A stretch of DNA of 39,859 nucleotides from NCBI GenBank assembly GCA_011526095.1, contig WYBA01000088.1, positions 1 to 39,859 on the forward strand, written 5' to 3'. Shown one piece after another: positions 34,046 through 39,859 of the stretch (within the stretch, counting starts at the first letter, position 1; every line of letters begins with the position of its first letter). Below the pieces are notes generated by a model. It had not been told where the DNA came from, did no database searches, and worked only from the letters and a program-made list of their open reading frames with translations. The translations under genes were made by a program, and so were the position numbers. The DNA comes from Myxococcales bacterium (GTDB lineage Bacteria > Myxococcota_A > Polyangia > Haliangiales > Haliangiaceae).

Positions 34046-36895
34046 CTACGCCTCGGCCTCGTCGAGGCCGTAGCGCTTGAGCCGGCGCAGCAGCGCGCCG
34101 CGCGACAGGCCGAGCGCGCGCGCGGCGCGGCTGCGGTTGCCGGCGTGCTCGGTGAGGACGGCGGCGAGGCGGTCGCGCTCGAGCTCCTCGAGCGTCTGCT
34201 TGAGGCCGGCCTTGGCGCCGTCGGCGGCGGGCGCGACCGCGCCGGCCGCGGCGACCGCCTTCTCGCCCTTCATCCGCCACAGCTTCTCGGCCACCGGCAG
34301 GTCGACCGCGCGGATCTCGTCGCCCTCGGCGTAGACCGACGCCGCCTCGAGCGCGTGCTCGAGCTCGCGGACGTTGCCGGGCCAGTCGTACTCGAGCAGC
34401 AGCTCGACCGCGTCGGGCGCGAGCCGCTTGGGATCGCGCCGGCCGCTGCGCTCGGCCGCAGCGAGCAGGAAGTGCTCGGCCAGCTCGGGGATGTCCTGCT
34501 TGCGCGCGCGCAGGGGCGGCACGGCGATCTCGACCACCTGGAGCCGGTAGAACAGGTCCTGGCGGAACGTGCCGGCGGCGACCGCGGCCGCGAGGTCGCG
34601 GTGGGTGCCGCACACGACGCGGACGTCGACCGCGACCGGGCGATCGCCGCCGACCGCCTGGACCTCGCGCTCCTGGAGCACGCGCAGCAGCTTGGGCTGC
34701 AGCTCGAGCGGCAGCTCGCCCAGCTCGTCGAGGAAGATCGTGCCGCCGTGGGCCTGGCGGAACGCGCCCTGGGCCGCGCGGATCGCGCCGGTGAACGCGC
34801 CCTTCTCGTGGCCGAACAGCGTCGACTCGATCAGCGTGGCGGCGATCGCGCCGCAGTCGACGACGACGAACGGGCCGGAGCGGCGCGACGACGCGGCGTG
34901 GAGCGCGCGCGCGATCAGCTCCTTGCCGACGCCGGTCTCGCCGCGGATCAGCACGGTCGCGTCGTGGCGCGCGACCTTGTGGACGAGGTCGAACGTGTCG
35001 GCGAGGCCGCGGCCGATCACCGGCGGCTTGCCGCTGCGGCCAGCGAGCTCGCCGACCAGCGCGCGGTTCTCCTCCTCGAGCCGCTCCTTGAGCCGCGCGA
35101 TCTCGCGCCGGCGCTTCTCCGCCACCGTGACCTCGCGCTCGAGCCGCTCCGCCATCTCGCGCAGCTCGCGGTGGGCGCGCGCGTTGCGCAGCGCGATCGT
35201 CAGGTTGGCCGCGGCCGTCGACAACAGCTCGACGTCCTCGTCGAGCAGCCGGTCGCCGTCGCGCGGCGCGACGATCAGCGCCGCCGGGCGGCGGTCGCCG
35301 AGCGGCAGCGGCACGGCGATCGTCTCGCCGACGACCGGCCGCGGCGCGCGCGCGGTCAGCGCCGCGTCGAGCCGCTTGCCGACCGGCCCGCCGGACACGA
35401 TCTCGTCGATCGCCACCGCGCCGGCCGCGACCTCGCACCGCCAGCCGTCGTCGACCGCGACGTACAGCGCCACGCCCTCGGCCGACAGCGCGCCGCGCAC
35501 GCGCTCGCACACGCCGCGCTGCAGCTCGTCGATGTCGAGCGTCGCGACCGCGGCCTCGCTCGCCTCGCGCAGCAGGCGCCGGGCGCGCGTGCGGTCGCGC
35601 GCGAACCGCTCGTCGACGAACGCGTGCAGCCGCGCCCGCACCGGGCCGAACAGCACCGCCGCCGACAGCGTCGCCGCCAGCGCGATGCGGAACTCACCGC
35701 CGGAGAACACGCTCGCGGCGCCGCCGAGCAGGCCGATCATGCCGAGGTAGATCGCGGTCGCGAGCAGCGTGGCGAGCACGTAGCCGCTCGACCGCCGCCA
35801 CAGCCGGTCGAGGTCGCCGAACGGCACCCGGCTCATCGCGAGCACGACGCACGCCGAGCCGCCGACCATCGCGACCGCGACGAACGGGCGGAACCCGCCG
35901 GCGATGAACCCGGGCAGGTCGCGGCTCGCCCACCACAGCGACGCGACCAGCGGCACGACCATGACCGCGCCGCCGAGGTGCAGCCACTTGACCGCGACCG
36001 GATCGATCTCGCCGCGCTTGGCGCGCAGCCGGCGCGCGCGGGCCACCGCGCCGACCGCGAGGTAGGCGGTCGCCATCGTCACCGCGACCGCGCCGAGCAC
36101 CTTGGCGATCCAGCCGTGCCCCGGGATCGGCGCGCCGAGCTCGAACGCGAGGTGGTTGACCGAGAACAGCGTCGCGACGACGACCGGCGGCGCGTACAGC
36201 AGCGCCAGCTCGCCGCGCGAGAACCACTTGCGGCCGTTGGGGAACCGGATCATGAACCGGCACGTCAGCGGCGCCGCGAGCGTCATCGCGAACAGCCACG
36301 GCACCAGCAGCGCCGGGTGACGCACGGCGACGTCGAGCGAGAACGCGCCGGCGAGGAACACGACGTAGACGACGGTCGAGCGGAAGAACGCCTGCGGCAG
36401 CTCGTGGCGACGGCCGCGGTCGGCGAGGATCGCGAGCGCGAGCATGACCGTCCCGAGCGCAGCGCCGGCGCCCGAGCCGATCGGGACGCGGCGCGGCACG
36501 GTGTACGCGACCTCGCGGATCGTGTCGCCGCGCGCGACCGTGAGCGTCACGCGCGCGCCGGGCTCGACCGCCTCGATCCGCCGCTGGCGATCGCCAAGGC
36601 CGTCGACCGCGACGCCGTCGATCGCGACGACCACGTCGCCGACCTGGACGCCGGCGGCGGCGGCGGGCGAGCTGGGATCGACCAGCACGACCGGCCCACC
36701 TTGATAGGTGAGGAAGCCCAGGTCGGCCGAGCTCGCCGCGACCCACAACAGCGCCGTCGCGTAGACCAGCGCGAGCGCGGCGCCGGCGTACATCCGCCGG
36801 CGCGCGCGGCTCGCCTGCACCAGCAGCGCGCGCCCGGGCGAGGTCTCGTCATCCAGAACCAGGACCTCGGGCGGCACGGTGGTCTGGCGGTTCAC
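34046..36895 (-). CDS. Membrane-embedded sigma-54 activator with PDZ and GAF domains
   Basis: 949 residues if it starts at the GTG at 36895; the frame stays open upstream, but without a conserved start. A first membrane helix (about 36-56, YAGAALALVYATALLWVAAS) is followed by a PDZ domain outside the cytoplasm (about 68-135, DPSSPAAAAGVQVGDVVVAI, RIEAVEPGARVTLTVARG). Then come about eight more helices (about 145-440), a GAF domain (about 460-600), a coiled coil (about 605-650), a sigma-54 AAA+ core (GETGVGKELIARAL, KGAFTGAIRA, FLDELGELPL) and a Fis-type helix-turn-helix (about 910-945, NRSRAARALGLSRGALLRRL). Sigma-54 activators are normally soluble; this one is built like a membrane receptor. 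It is divergent from the Cys-repeat lipoprotein gene. Confidence 0.9.
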   Translation of the reverse strand: MNRQTTVPPEVLVLDDETSPGRALLVQASRARRRMYAGAALALVYATALLWVAASSADLGFLTYQGGPVVLVDPSSPAAAAGVQVGDVVVAIDGVAVDGLGDRQRRIEAVEPGARVTLTVARGDTIREVAYTVPRRVPIGSGAGAALGTVMLALAILADRGRRHELPQAFFRSTVVYVVFLAGAFSLDVAVRHPALLVPWLFAMTLAAPLTCRFMIRFPNGRKWFSRGELALLYAPPVVVATLFSVNHLAFELGAPIPGHGWIAKVLGAVAVTMATAYLAVGAVARARRLRAKRGEIDPVAVKWLHLGGAVMVVPLVASLWWASRDLPGFIAGGFRPFVAVAMVGGSACVVLAMSRVPFGDLDRLWRRSSGYVLATLLATAIYLGMIGLLGGAASVFSGGEFRIALAATLSAAVLFGPVRARLHAFVDERFARDRTRARRLLREASEAAVATLDIDELQRGVCERVRGALSAEGVALYVAVDDGWRCEVAAGAVAIDEIVSGGPVGKRLDAALTARAPRPVVGETIAVPLPLGDRRPAALIVAPRDGDRLLDEDVELLSTAAANLTIALRNARAHRELREMAERLEREVTVAEKRRREIARLKERLEEENRALVGELAGRSGKPPVIGRGLADTFDLVHKVARHDATVLIRGETGVGKELIARALHAASSRRSGPFVVVDCGAIAATLIESTLFGHEKGAFTGAIRAAQGAFRQAHGGTIFLDELGELPLELQPKLLRVLQEREVQAVGGDRPVAVDVRVVCGTHRDLAAAVAAGTFRQDLFYRLQVVEIAVPPLRARKQDIPELAEHFLLAAAERSGRRDPKRLAPDAVELLLEYDWPGNVRELEHALEAASVYAEGDEIRAVDLPVAEKLWRMKGEKAVAAAGAVAPAADGAKAGLKQTLEELERDRLAAVLTEHAGNRSRAARALGLSRGALLRRLKRYGLDEAEA

Positions 36896-36908
36896 GTCCT
36901 GGGGCCAA

Positions 36909-36924
36909 AGCAAGAACGGGCCCA
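36909..36924 (-). promoter_or_regulatory. Sigma-54-like promoter facing the membrane activator gene
   Basis: On the minus strand TGGGCCCGTTCTTGCT has GG-N10-GC with a full TTGC at -12. Transcription would begin close to the GTG at 36895, so either the message is nearly leaderless or translation starts further in. Autoregulation is the natural reading. Confidence 0.4.
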
Positions 36925-37070
36925 CAGGTGGTTTGCCAGCACACCTTCTCCGGCACCGGCGCAACCCGCGGTGGGCACTCGGATCTGCTGCCCGGATGCG
37001 GACAGCGGGATCGGCGGCAGGCGCGCACGCCGCCCCCACCCTGGGAGCAATCGCTCCGATTCCCGGGACT

Positions 37071-37086
37071 TGGGCCCCACGTTGCC
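37071..37086 (+). promoter_or_regulatory. Sigma-54-like promoter facing the Cys-repeat lipoprotein gene
   Basis: TGGGCCCCACGTTGCC has GG-N10-GC with TTGC at -12. The start site would be near 37097, about 90 nt before the ATG. A TACATC close to the ATG (37177-37182) could be a second, sigma-70-type signal. Confidence 0.45.
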
Positions 37087-37187
37087 AGGGCGGTCAACTG
37101 TCCGGAAGCGATCACCGCGATCGCGCGCCAACCCTCGACAACTGCTGCGTGGGGGCGAGTGGCCCCGACCTTGAACTACATCGCGCC

Positions 37188-38492
37188 ATGGCCCGCCCCG
37201 CTCGCTCCCTCCTTCCCTCCTCCCCCACCTTCTCCGTGCTCGCCGCGGTGGCGCTCGCCGCCGCGGCGAGCGCAAGCGCCGGCTGCCAGGTCGGCGACGT
37301 CGGCGCGCTCGGCGGCGGCGACGACGACGGCGTGCCGGTCGCCGACTGCGACGGGCCGCTCGGCGCGCCGCGCGATCCGGACGCGCTGCCCGCGTGCTGC
37401 GAGGACTTCGTCGGCGGCGCGCACTGCGTCGACGACGTGCCGCCGGAGCTCGAGGGCGTGCTCGGCACGTGCGCGGGCGGCGGCTACTGCGTGCCCGATC
37501 CGTTCATCGAGACCGGCGGCGTGTTCGAGCCGCTGACGTGCACCTCGCTGTCGGGCGCCGAGGGGCGGTGCCTGTCGGGGTGCGTGCCGCAGGTGAAGGA
37601 CTACTGGGGGATCCTGCCGCAGGACGCGTGCGCCGACGACGAGCGGTGCGTGCCGTGCGTCAACCCGATCGACGGGACGGAGACCGGCGTGTGCAAGCTC
37701 GCGTTCACCTGTGAAGGTGGGCCGGGCGGCGGCGACGGGCCGGACCCGGGCGAGCCGCAGTGCCCGCACCAGGGCGCCGACGTGCTCGACCCGTCGACGA
37801 TGCCGGCCTGCGCGCCGGGCGCGCACTGCCTGAGCGACGCGCTGGTGCCGGCCGACATGGCGGACCAGCTCGCCGACTGCCCCGACGGCGCGAGCAAGTG
37901 CGTGCCGGACGAGTTCATCCGCACCGGGGGCAACTTCATCCCCGCGACGTGCGAGTCCGTGGCCGGCGCCGAGGGCCGGTGCCTGTCGACCGCGCTACCC
38001 GAGGTGGCGTCGCAGGCGACGCTGCTGCCGCAGTCGAGCTGCGCGGCGGATCACCTGTGCGTGCCGTGCTTCAGCCCGCTCGACGGGACCGAGACCGGCG
38101 CGTGCCGGCTGTCGTGCGACCCTGGCCCGACCGAGGGGCCGACCCAGCTGCCGGCGTGCTGCGACGGCCGCGGCACCTGCGTGCCCGCGTCGGCGGCCGG
38201 CGACCAGGCGGACCAGCTCGGCGAGGACGTGTGCCCCGAGGACCAGGGCCTGGTGTGCGCGCCGAACGTCTTCCTCGACGGCGACTTCACCCCGGCGACG
38301 TGCGAGACCGGCCTGTTGCAGGTCATCTTCGGCCCCGACGTCGCCGAGGGCCGGTGCCTGCCCGACTGCCTGCCCGCCGTCGACAACTTCCTGCTCGGCC
38401 AGGACGGCTGCGCCGACGGCTACAAGTGCGCGCCGTGCGTGGATCCTCTTTCGGGTGATCCTTCGGGCGCGTGCGATCCCCTGCCGATCTGA
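37188..38492 (+). CDS. Lipoprotein of three Cys-rich tandem repeats
   Basis: 434 residues. A signal peptide with an Ala-rich core ends in SASAGC, a plausible lipobox with Cys33. The mature protein has three repeats of about 110 residues (about 66-175, 205-310 and 321-430). Each begins with a PAC or PACC segment and contains a C-[VA]-P-x-x-F...F-x-P-x-T-C block, a G-x-x-[AG]-E-G-R-C-L block, L-[LP]-x-Q-x-x-C-A, and [CV]-[VA]-P-C-x-x-P-[LI]-[DS]-G-x-[EP]-[TS]-G-x-C, with about nine to twelve Cys per repeat that should form disulfides in the envelope. The linkers are Gly/Pro/Asp-rich. No known fold was recognised. A sigma-54-like site lies about 100 nt upstream, and the divergent neighbour is a sigma-54 activator with a PDZ sensor. 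Confidence 0.85.
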   Translation: MARPARSLLPSSPTFSVLAAVALAAAASASAGCQVGDVGALGGGDDDGVPVADCDGPLGAPRDPDALPACCEDFVGGAHCVDDVPPELEGVLGTCAGGGYCVPDPFIETGGVFEPLTCTSLSGAEGRCLSGCVPQVKDYWGILPQDACADDERCVPCVNPIDGTETGVCKLAFTCEGGPGGGDGPDPGEPQCPHQGADVLDPSTMPACAPGAHCLSDALVPADMADQLADCPDGASKCVPDEFIRTGGNFIPATCESVAGAEGRCLSTALPEVASQATLLPQSSCAADHLCVPCFSPLDGTETGACRLSCDPGPTEGPTQLPACCDGRGTCVPASAAGDQADQLGEDVCPEDQGLVCAPNVFLDGDFTPATCETGLLQVIFGPDVAEGRCLPDCLPAVDNFLLGQDGCADGYKCAPCVDPLSGDPSGACDPLPI

Positions 38493-38547
38493 TGATCGGG
38501 ACGAGCTCGCGCGATCGCCGGCCAGATCTTCCGGAACCACAGATCTC

Positions 38548-38572
38548 GGGGGGAGCCGGAACTGCTCCCCCC
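38548..38572. terminator. Perfect 9-bp hairpin after the Cys-repeat lipoprotein gene
   Basis: GGGGGGAGC and GCTCCCCCC pair around a 7-nt loop, 56 nt after the stop. There is no T-run on either side, so if it terminates transcription it would be by a pausing or Rho-linked mechanism, or it may simply protect the mRNA end. Confidence 0.45.
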
Positions 38573-38774
38573 AAGACCCCCCATCCGGGAACCAGACAGC
38601 GGCAAGCGGGCGACGGCCGGGTGGACATACGCATCCGACACATCGCGGGACGGTTCGGCATGCCCCTGTTGCCGAGATCCCGCGCCGACCTCGACGCGGA
38701 ACCGGCAGGCCAGCATCCGCTCGAGCGGGCCGGTTCAGCTGGGCCTGCTCGGCAGGTCTGGTGCAGCTCCCGCT

Positions 38775-38820
38775 CGCCCTGAGCAGCGCCGAGCGCCAGC
38801 GAAGCGCGTGTCGAAGGGCG
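38775..38820. repeat. CGCCCT...AGGGCG inverted repeat (REP-like)
   Basis: CGCCCTGAGCAGCG begins and GTGTCGAAGGGCG ends a 46-nt palindrome-like unit, 20 nt before the end of the cyclophilin gene. The CCTGAGC...TCGAAGG type is common as a dispersed intergenic hairpin in many GC-rich bacteria. Confidence 0.45.
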
Positions 38821-38840
38821 CTGACAGTCAGGCGCGCGCG

Positions 38841-39662
38841 CTACTTCTTCGCGCCGCGCGAGATCGTCACCTTCGTCATCACGACCGGATCGACCGGCTT
38901 GTCGTTCGGGCCGGTCTGGACGCGGGCGATCTTCTTCACGATGTCCACCTCCTCGCAGTAGCCGAACACCGAGTGCTTGCCGTCGAGCGGCGGCGTCGGC
39001 ACCTCCGTGATGAAGAACTGGCTGCCGTTGGTGCCCTTGCCGCCGCGGACGCCGGCGTTCGCCATCGACAGCGCCCCCGGCCTGGTGTGCTTGAGGTCCG
39101 GGTGGATCTCGTCGTCGAAGTTGTAGCCCGGGCCGCCGGTGCCGACGCCGAGCGGGTCACCGCCCTGGATCATGAAGTCCGGGATCACGCGGTGGAACGT
39201 GAGGCCGTCGAAGAACGGCACGCCCTTCATCACCTCGCGCGTCTTGGGGTTGAACCACGGCTTCTTGCCCGTCGCGAGCCCGACGAAGCTCGCCACCGTG
39301 CGCGGCGCCTTCTCGTGCTCGAGCGTGCAGTGGATCGTGCCCTGGTTGGTCTCGAACGTCGCGGTCAGCGGGCCGTCGCCGGGGAAGTCCTTGAGGTACT
39401 CGGCCATGTCCTCGGCCGTCGGCGCACGGACCTCGCTCGCCGCGTCGTCGCCCTTCGGCGCGACCGCGGCGCCGCCGCCGCCGCCGCCGGCCGGCTTGCC
39501 GCCCTTGAGCGTGCCGGCGCCCGCGCCGCCGGCGCCTTCGCCCTTGGGGGCCGCGCCGGTGCCCTTGGACGGGGCCGGCTTCGATCCGGACTCGGACTTC
39601 TCGCACGCGGCCGCGGCGAGGAGGAACAGCGAGGACGACAGCAGGATGAACGGTGTGCGCAT
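38841..39662 (-). CDS. Lipoprotein cyclophilin-type peptidyl-prolyl isomerase
   Basis: 273 residues with GGAG 7 nt before the ATG. A short signal peptide ([20 protein letters not shown]) ends in the lipobox with Cys20. A Gly/Ala/Lys/Pro-rich linker (about 21-85) has a run of Gly coded by GCC repeats. The cyclophilin domain (about 97-270) shows [20 protein letters not shown], the active-site block [20 protein letters not shown] and [20 protein letters not shown]. It catalyses proline isomerisation for folding in the envelope. The [15 protein letters not shown] and ALSMANAG segments are standard for bacterial cyclophilins. It is convergent with the Cys-repeat lipoprotein gene. Confidence 0.95.
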   Translation of the reverse strand: MRTPFILLSSSLFLLAAAACEKSESGSKPAPSKGTGAAPKGEGAGGAGAGTLKGGKPAGGGGGGAAVAPKGDDAASEVRAPTAEDMAEYLKDFPGDGPLTATFETNQGTIHCTLEHEKAPRTVASFVGLATGKKPWFNPKTREVMKGVPFFDGLTFHRVIPDFMIQGGDPLGVGTGGPGYNFDDEIHPDLKHTRPGALSMANAGVRGGKGTNGSQFFITEVPTPPLDGKHSVFGYCEEVDIVKKIARVQTGPNDKPVDPVVMTKVTISRGAKK

Positions 39663-39768
39663 GGGAGTGCTCCGGGTACGAAACCGCGGGCATCCTCGAT
39701 CACTTCCCGCGCCGCCCGCAAGGCTAGTCCTGCGACCGACACGTAGTGATCGCGTCGGAGGACGTCTG
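39663..39768. other. Upstream region of the cyclophilin gene
   Basis: About 106 nt separate the cyclophilin start from the structured repeat. Apart from the GGAG ribosome site and a TAGTCC and GTAGTGATCG stretch, nothing stands out; no clear -10 was identified. Confidence 0.4.
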
Positions 39769-39824
39769 GGCGGGGTGGGTCCCGACGAGCTCTGCTCGTC
39801 GGGCGGGGCGGCGAGCCCCGTGTG
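39769..39824 (+). repeat. 56-nt structured intergenic repeat, copy A
   Basis: GGCGGGGTGGG, then a perfect 10-bp hairpin (CCCGACGAGC and GCTCGTCGGG around TCT), then a tail ending CGAGCCCCGTGTG. An outer CGGGG (39771-39775) can pair with CCCCG (39816-39820), and the tail alone has a GGGGC-GCCCC hairpin. It is the same length as copy B at 33950-34005. The nearest gene on the right is outside the window. Confidence 0.75.
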
Positions 39825-39859
39825 ATCGAGGCGACGTGCCGTGCCGGAGCAGAATGCGA

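Larger units (their letters stand above)
38493..38840. other. 348-nt intergenic region between convergent genes
   Basis: Contains no convincing gene. It holds a strong hairpin (38548-38572), a CCCCCC doublet directly after it and an imperfect CGCCCT/AGGGCG inverted repeat (38775-38820). Short open frames on both strands lack start signals and protein-like composition. Confidence 0.6.

Noticed and set aside
36895..37039. The ATG at 37039 as start of the membrane sigma-54 activator
   Set aside because: The added 48 residues are not conserved-looking and would cover the candidate promoter; the GTG at 36895 is preferred, though not proved.
38471..38782. A 103-residue plus-strand frame in the gap after the Cys-repeat lipoprotein
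   Set aside because: Its start overlaps the previous gene, there is no ribosome site or -10, its composition is not protein-like, and it contains the hairpin sequence.

Overview
The window is very GC-rich and tightly packed. It encodes a double-membrane (Gram-negative-type) cell: a secretin, pseudopilins, lipoproteins and an outer-membrane barrel. A eukaryotic-like Ser/Thr kinase with a PEGA domain, two sigma-54 activators, several histidine kinases and enlarged type II secretion (T2SS) subunits together suggest a myxobacterium-like member of Myxococcota. This is inferred from gene content and style; no taxonomic marker was searched. No rRNA, tRNA, CRISPR, IS element or prophage was seen.

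Layout. 1-2938 (minus): a truncated AAA+ ATPase, a HEAT-repeat protein and a soluble orphan histidine kinase. 3068-6992 (plus): two small-protein/nucleotidyltransferase-like pairs either side of a DUF454 membrane protein, then aspS. 7016-10736 (minus): a PEGA Ser/Thr kinase, then an active HtrA protease translationally coupled to an HtrA-like protein whose catalytic Ser is Ala. 11024-12740: a NarL-type regulator, an alkyltransferase-like (ATL) protein and a MoaD-MoaE fusion. 12762-13720 (minus): two adjacent CBS-pair proteins. 13821-32687 (minus): a histidine kinase, a sigma-54 response regulator and a complete gspC-D-E-F-G-H-I-J-K-L-M-N run, mostly joined by 4-base ATGA/GTGA overlaps. 32719-39662: an outer-membrane barrel protein, a large membrane-embedded PDZ/GAF/sigma-54 activator, a divergent lipoprotein made of three Cys-rich repeats, and a lipoprotein cyclophilin.

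How the parts may work together. The sensor kinase and sigma-54 regulator lie directly upstream of the T2SS genes, and the regulator's stop overlaps the gspC start, so they are the obvious candidate controllers of secretion. The PDZ-sigma-54 protein and the Cys-repeat lipoprotein share an intergenic region carrying one sigma-54-like (GG-N10-GC) site facing each gene. This is the best candidate here for an undescribed envelope-sensing regulatory unit.

Three patterns cross gene boundaries. (1) Many genes carry a TAnnnT -10 hexamer, often as G(G/C)TAC, only 6-9 nt before the start codon with no Shine-Dalgarno sequence, implying leaderless transcripts. (2) A 56-nt element occurs twice in opposite orientation (33950-34005 and 39769-39824) with compensatory changes in its 10-bp stem. 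(3) The HtrA-like pair and the nucleotidyltransferase pairs look like small, partly inactive or toxin-antitoxin-like modules.
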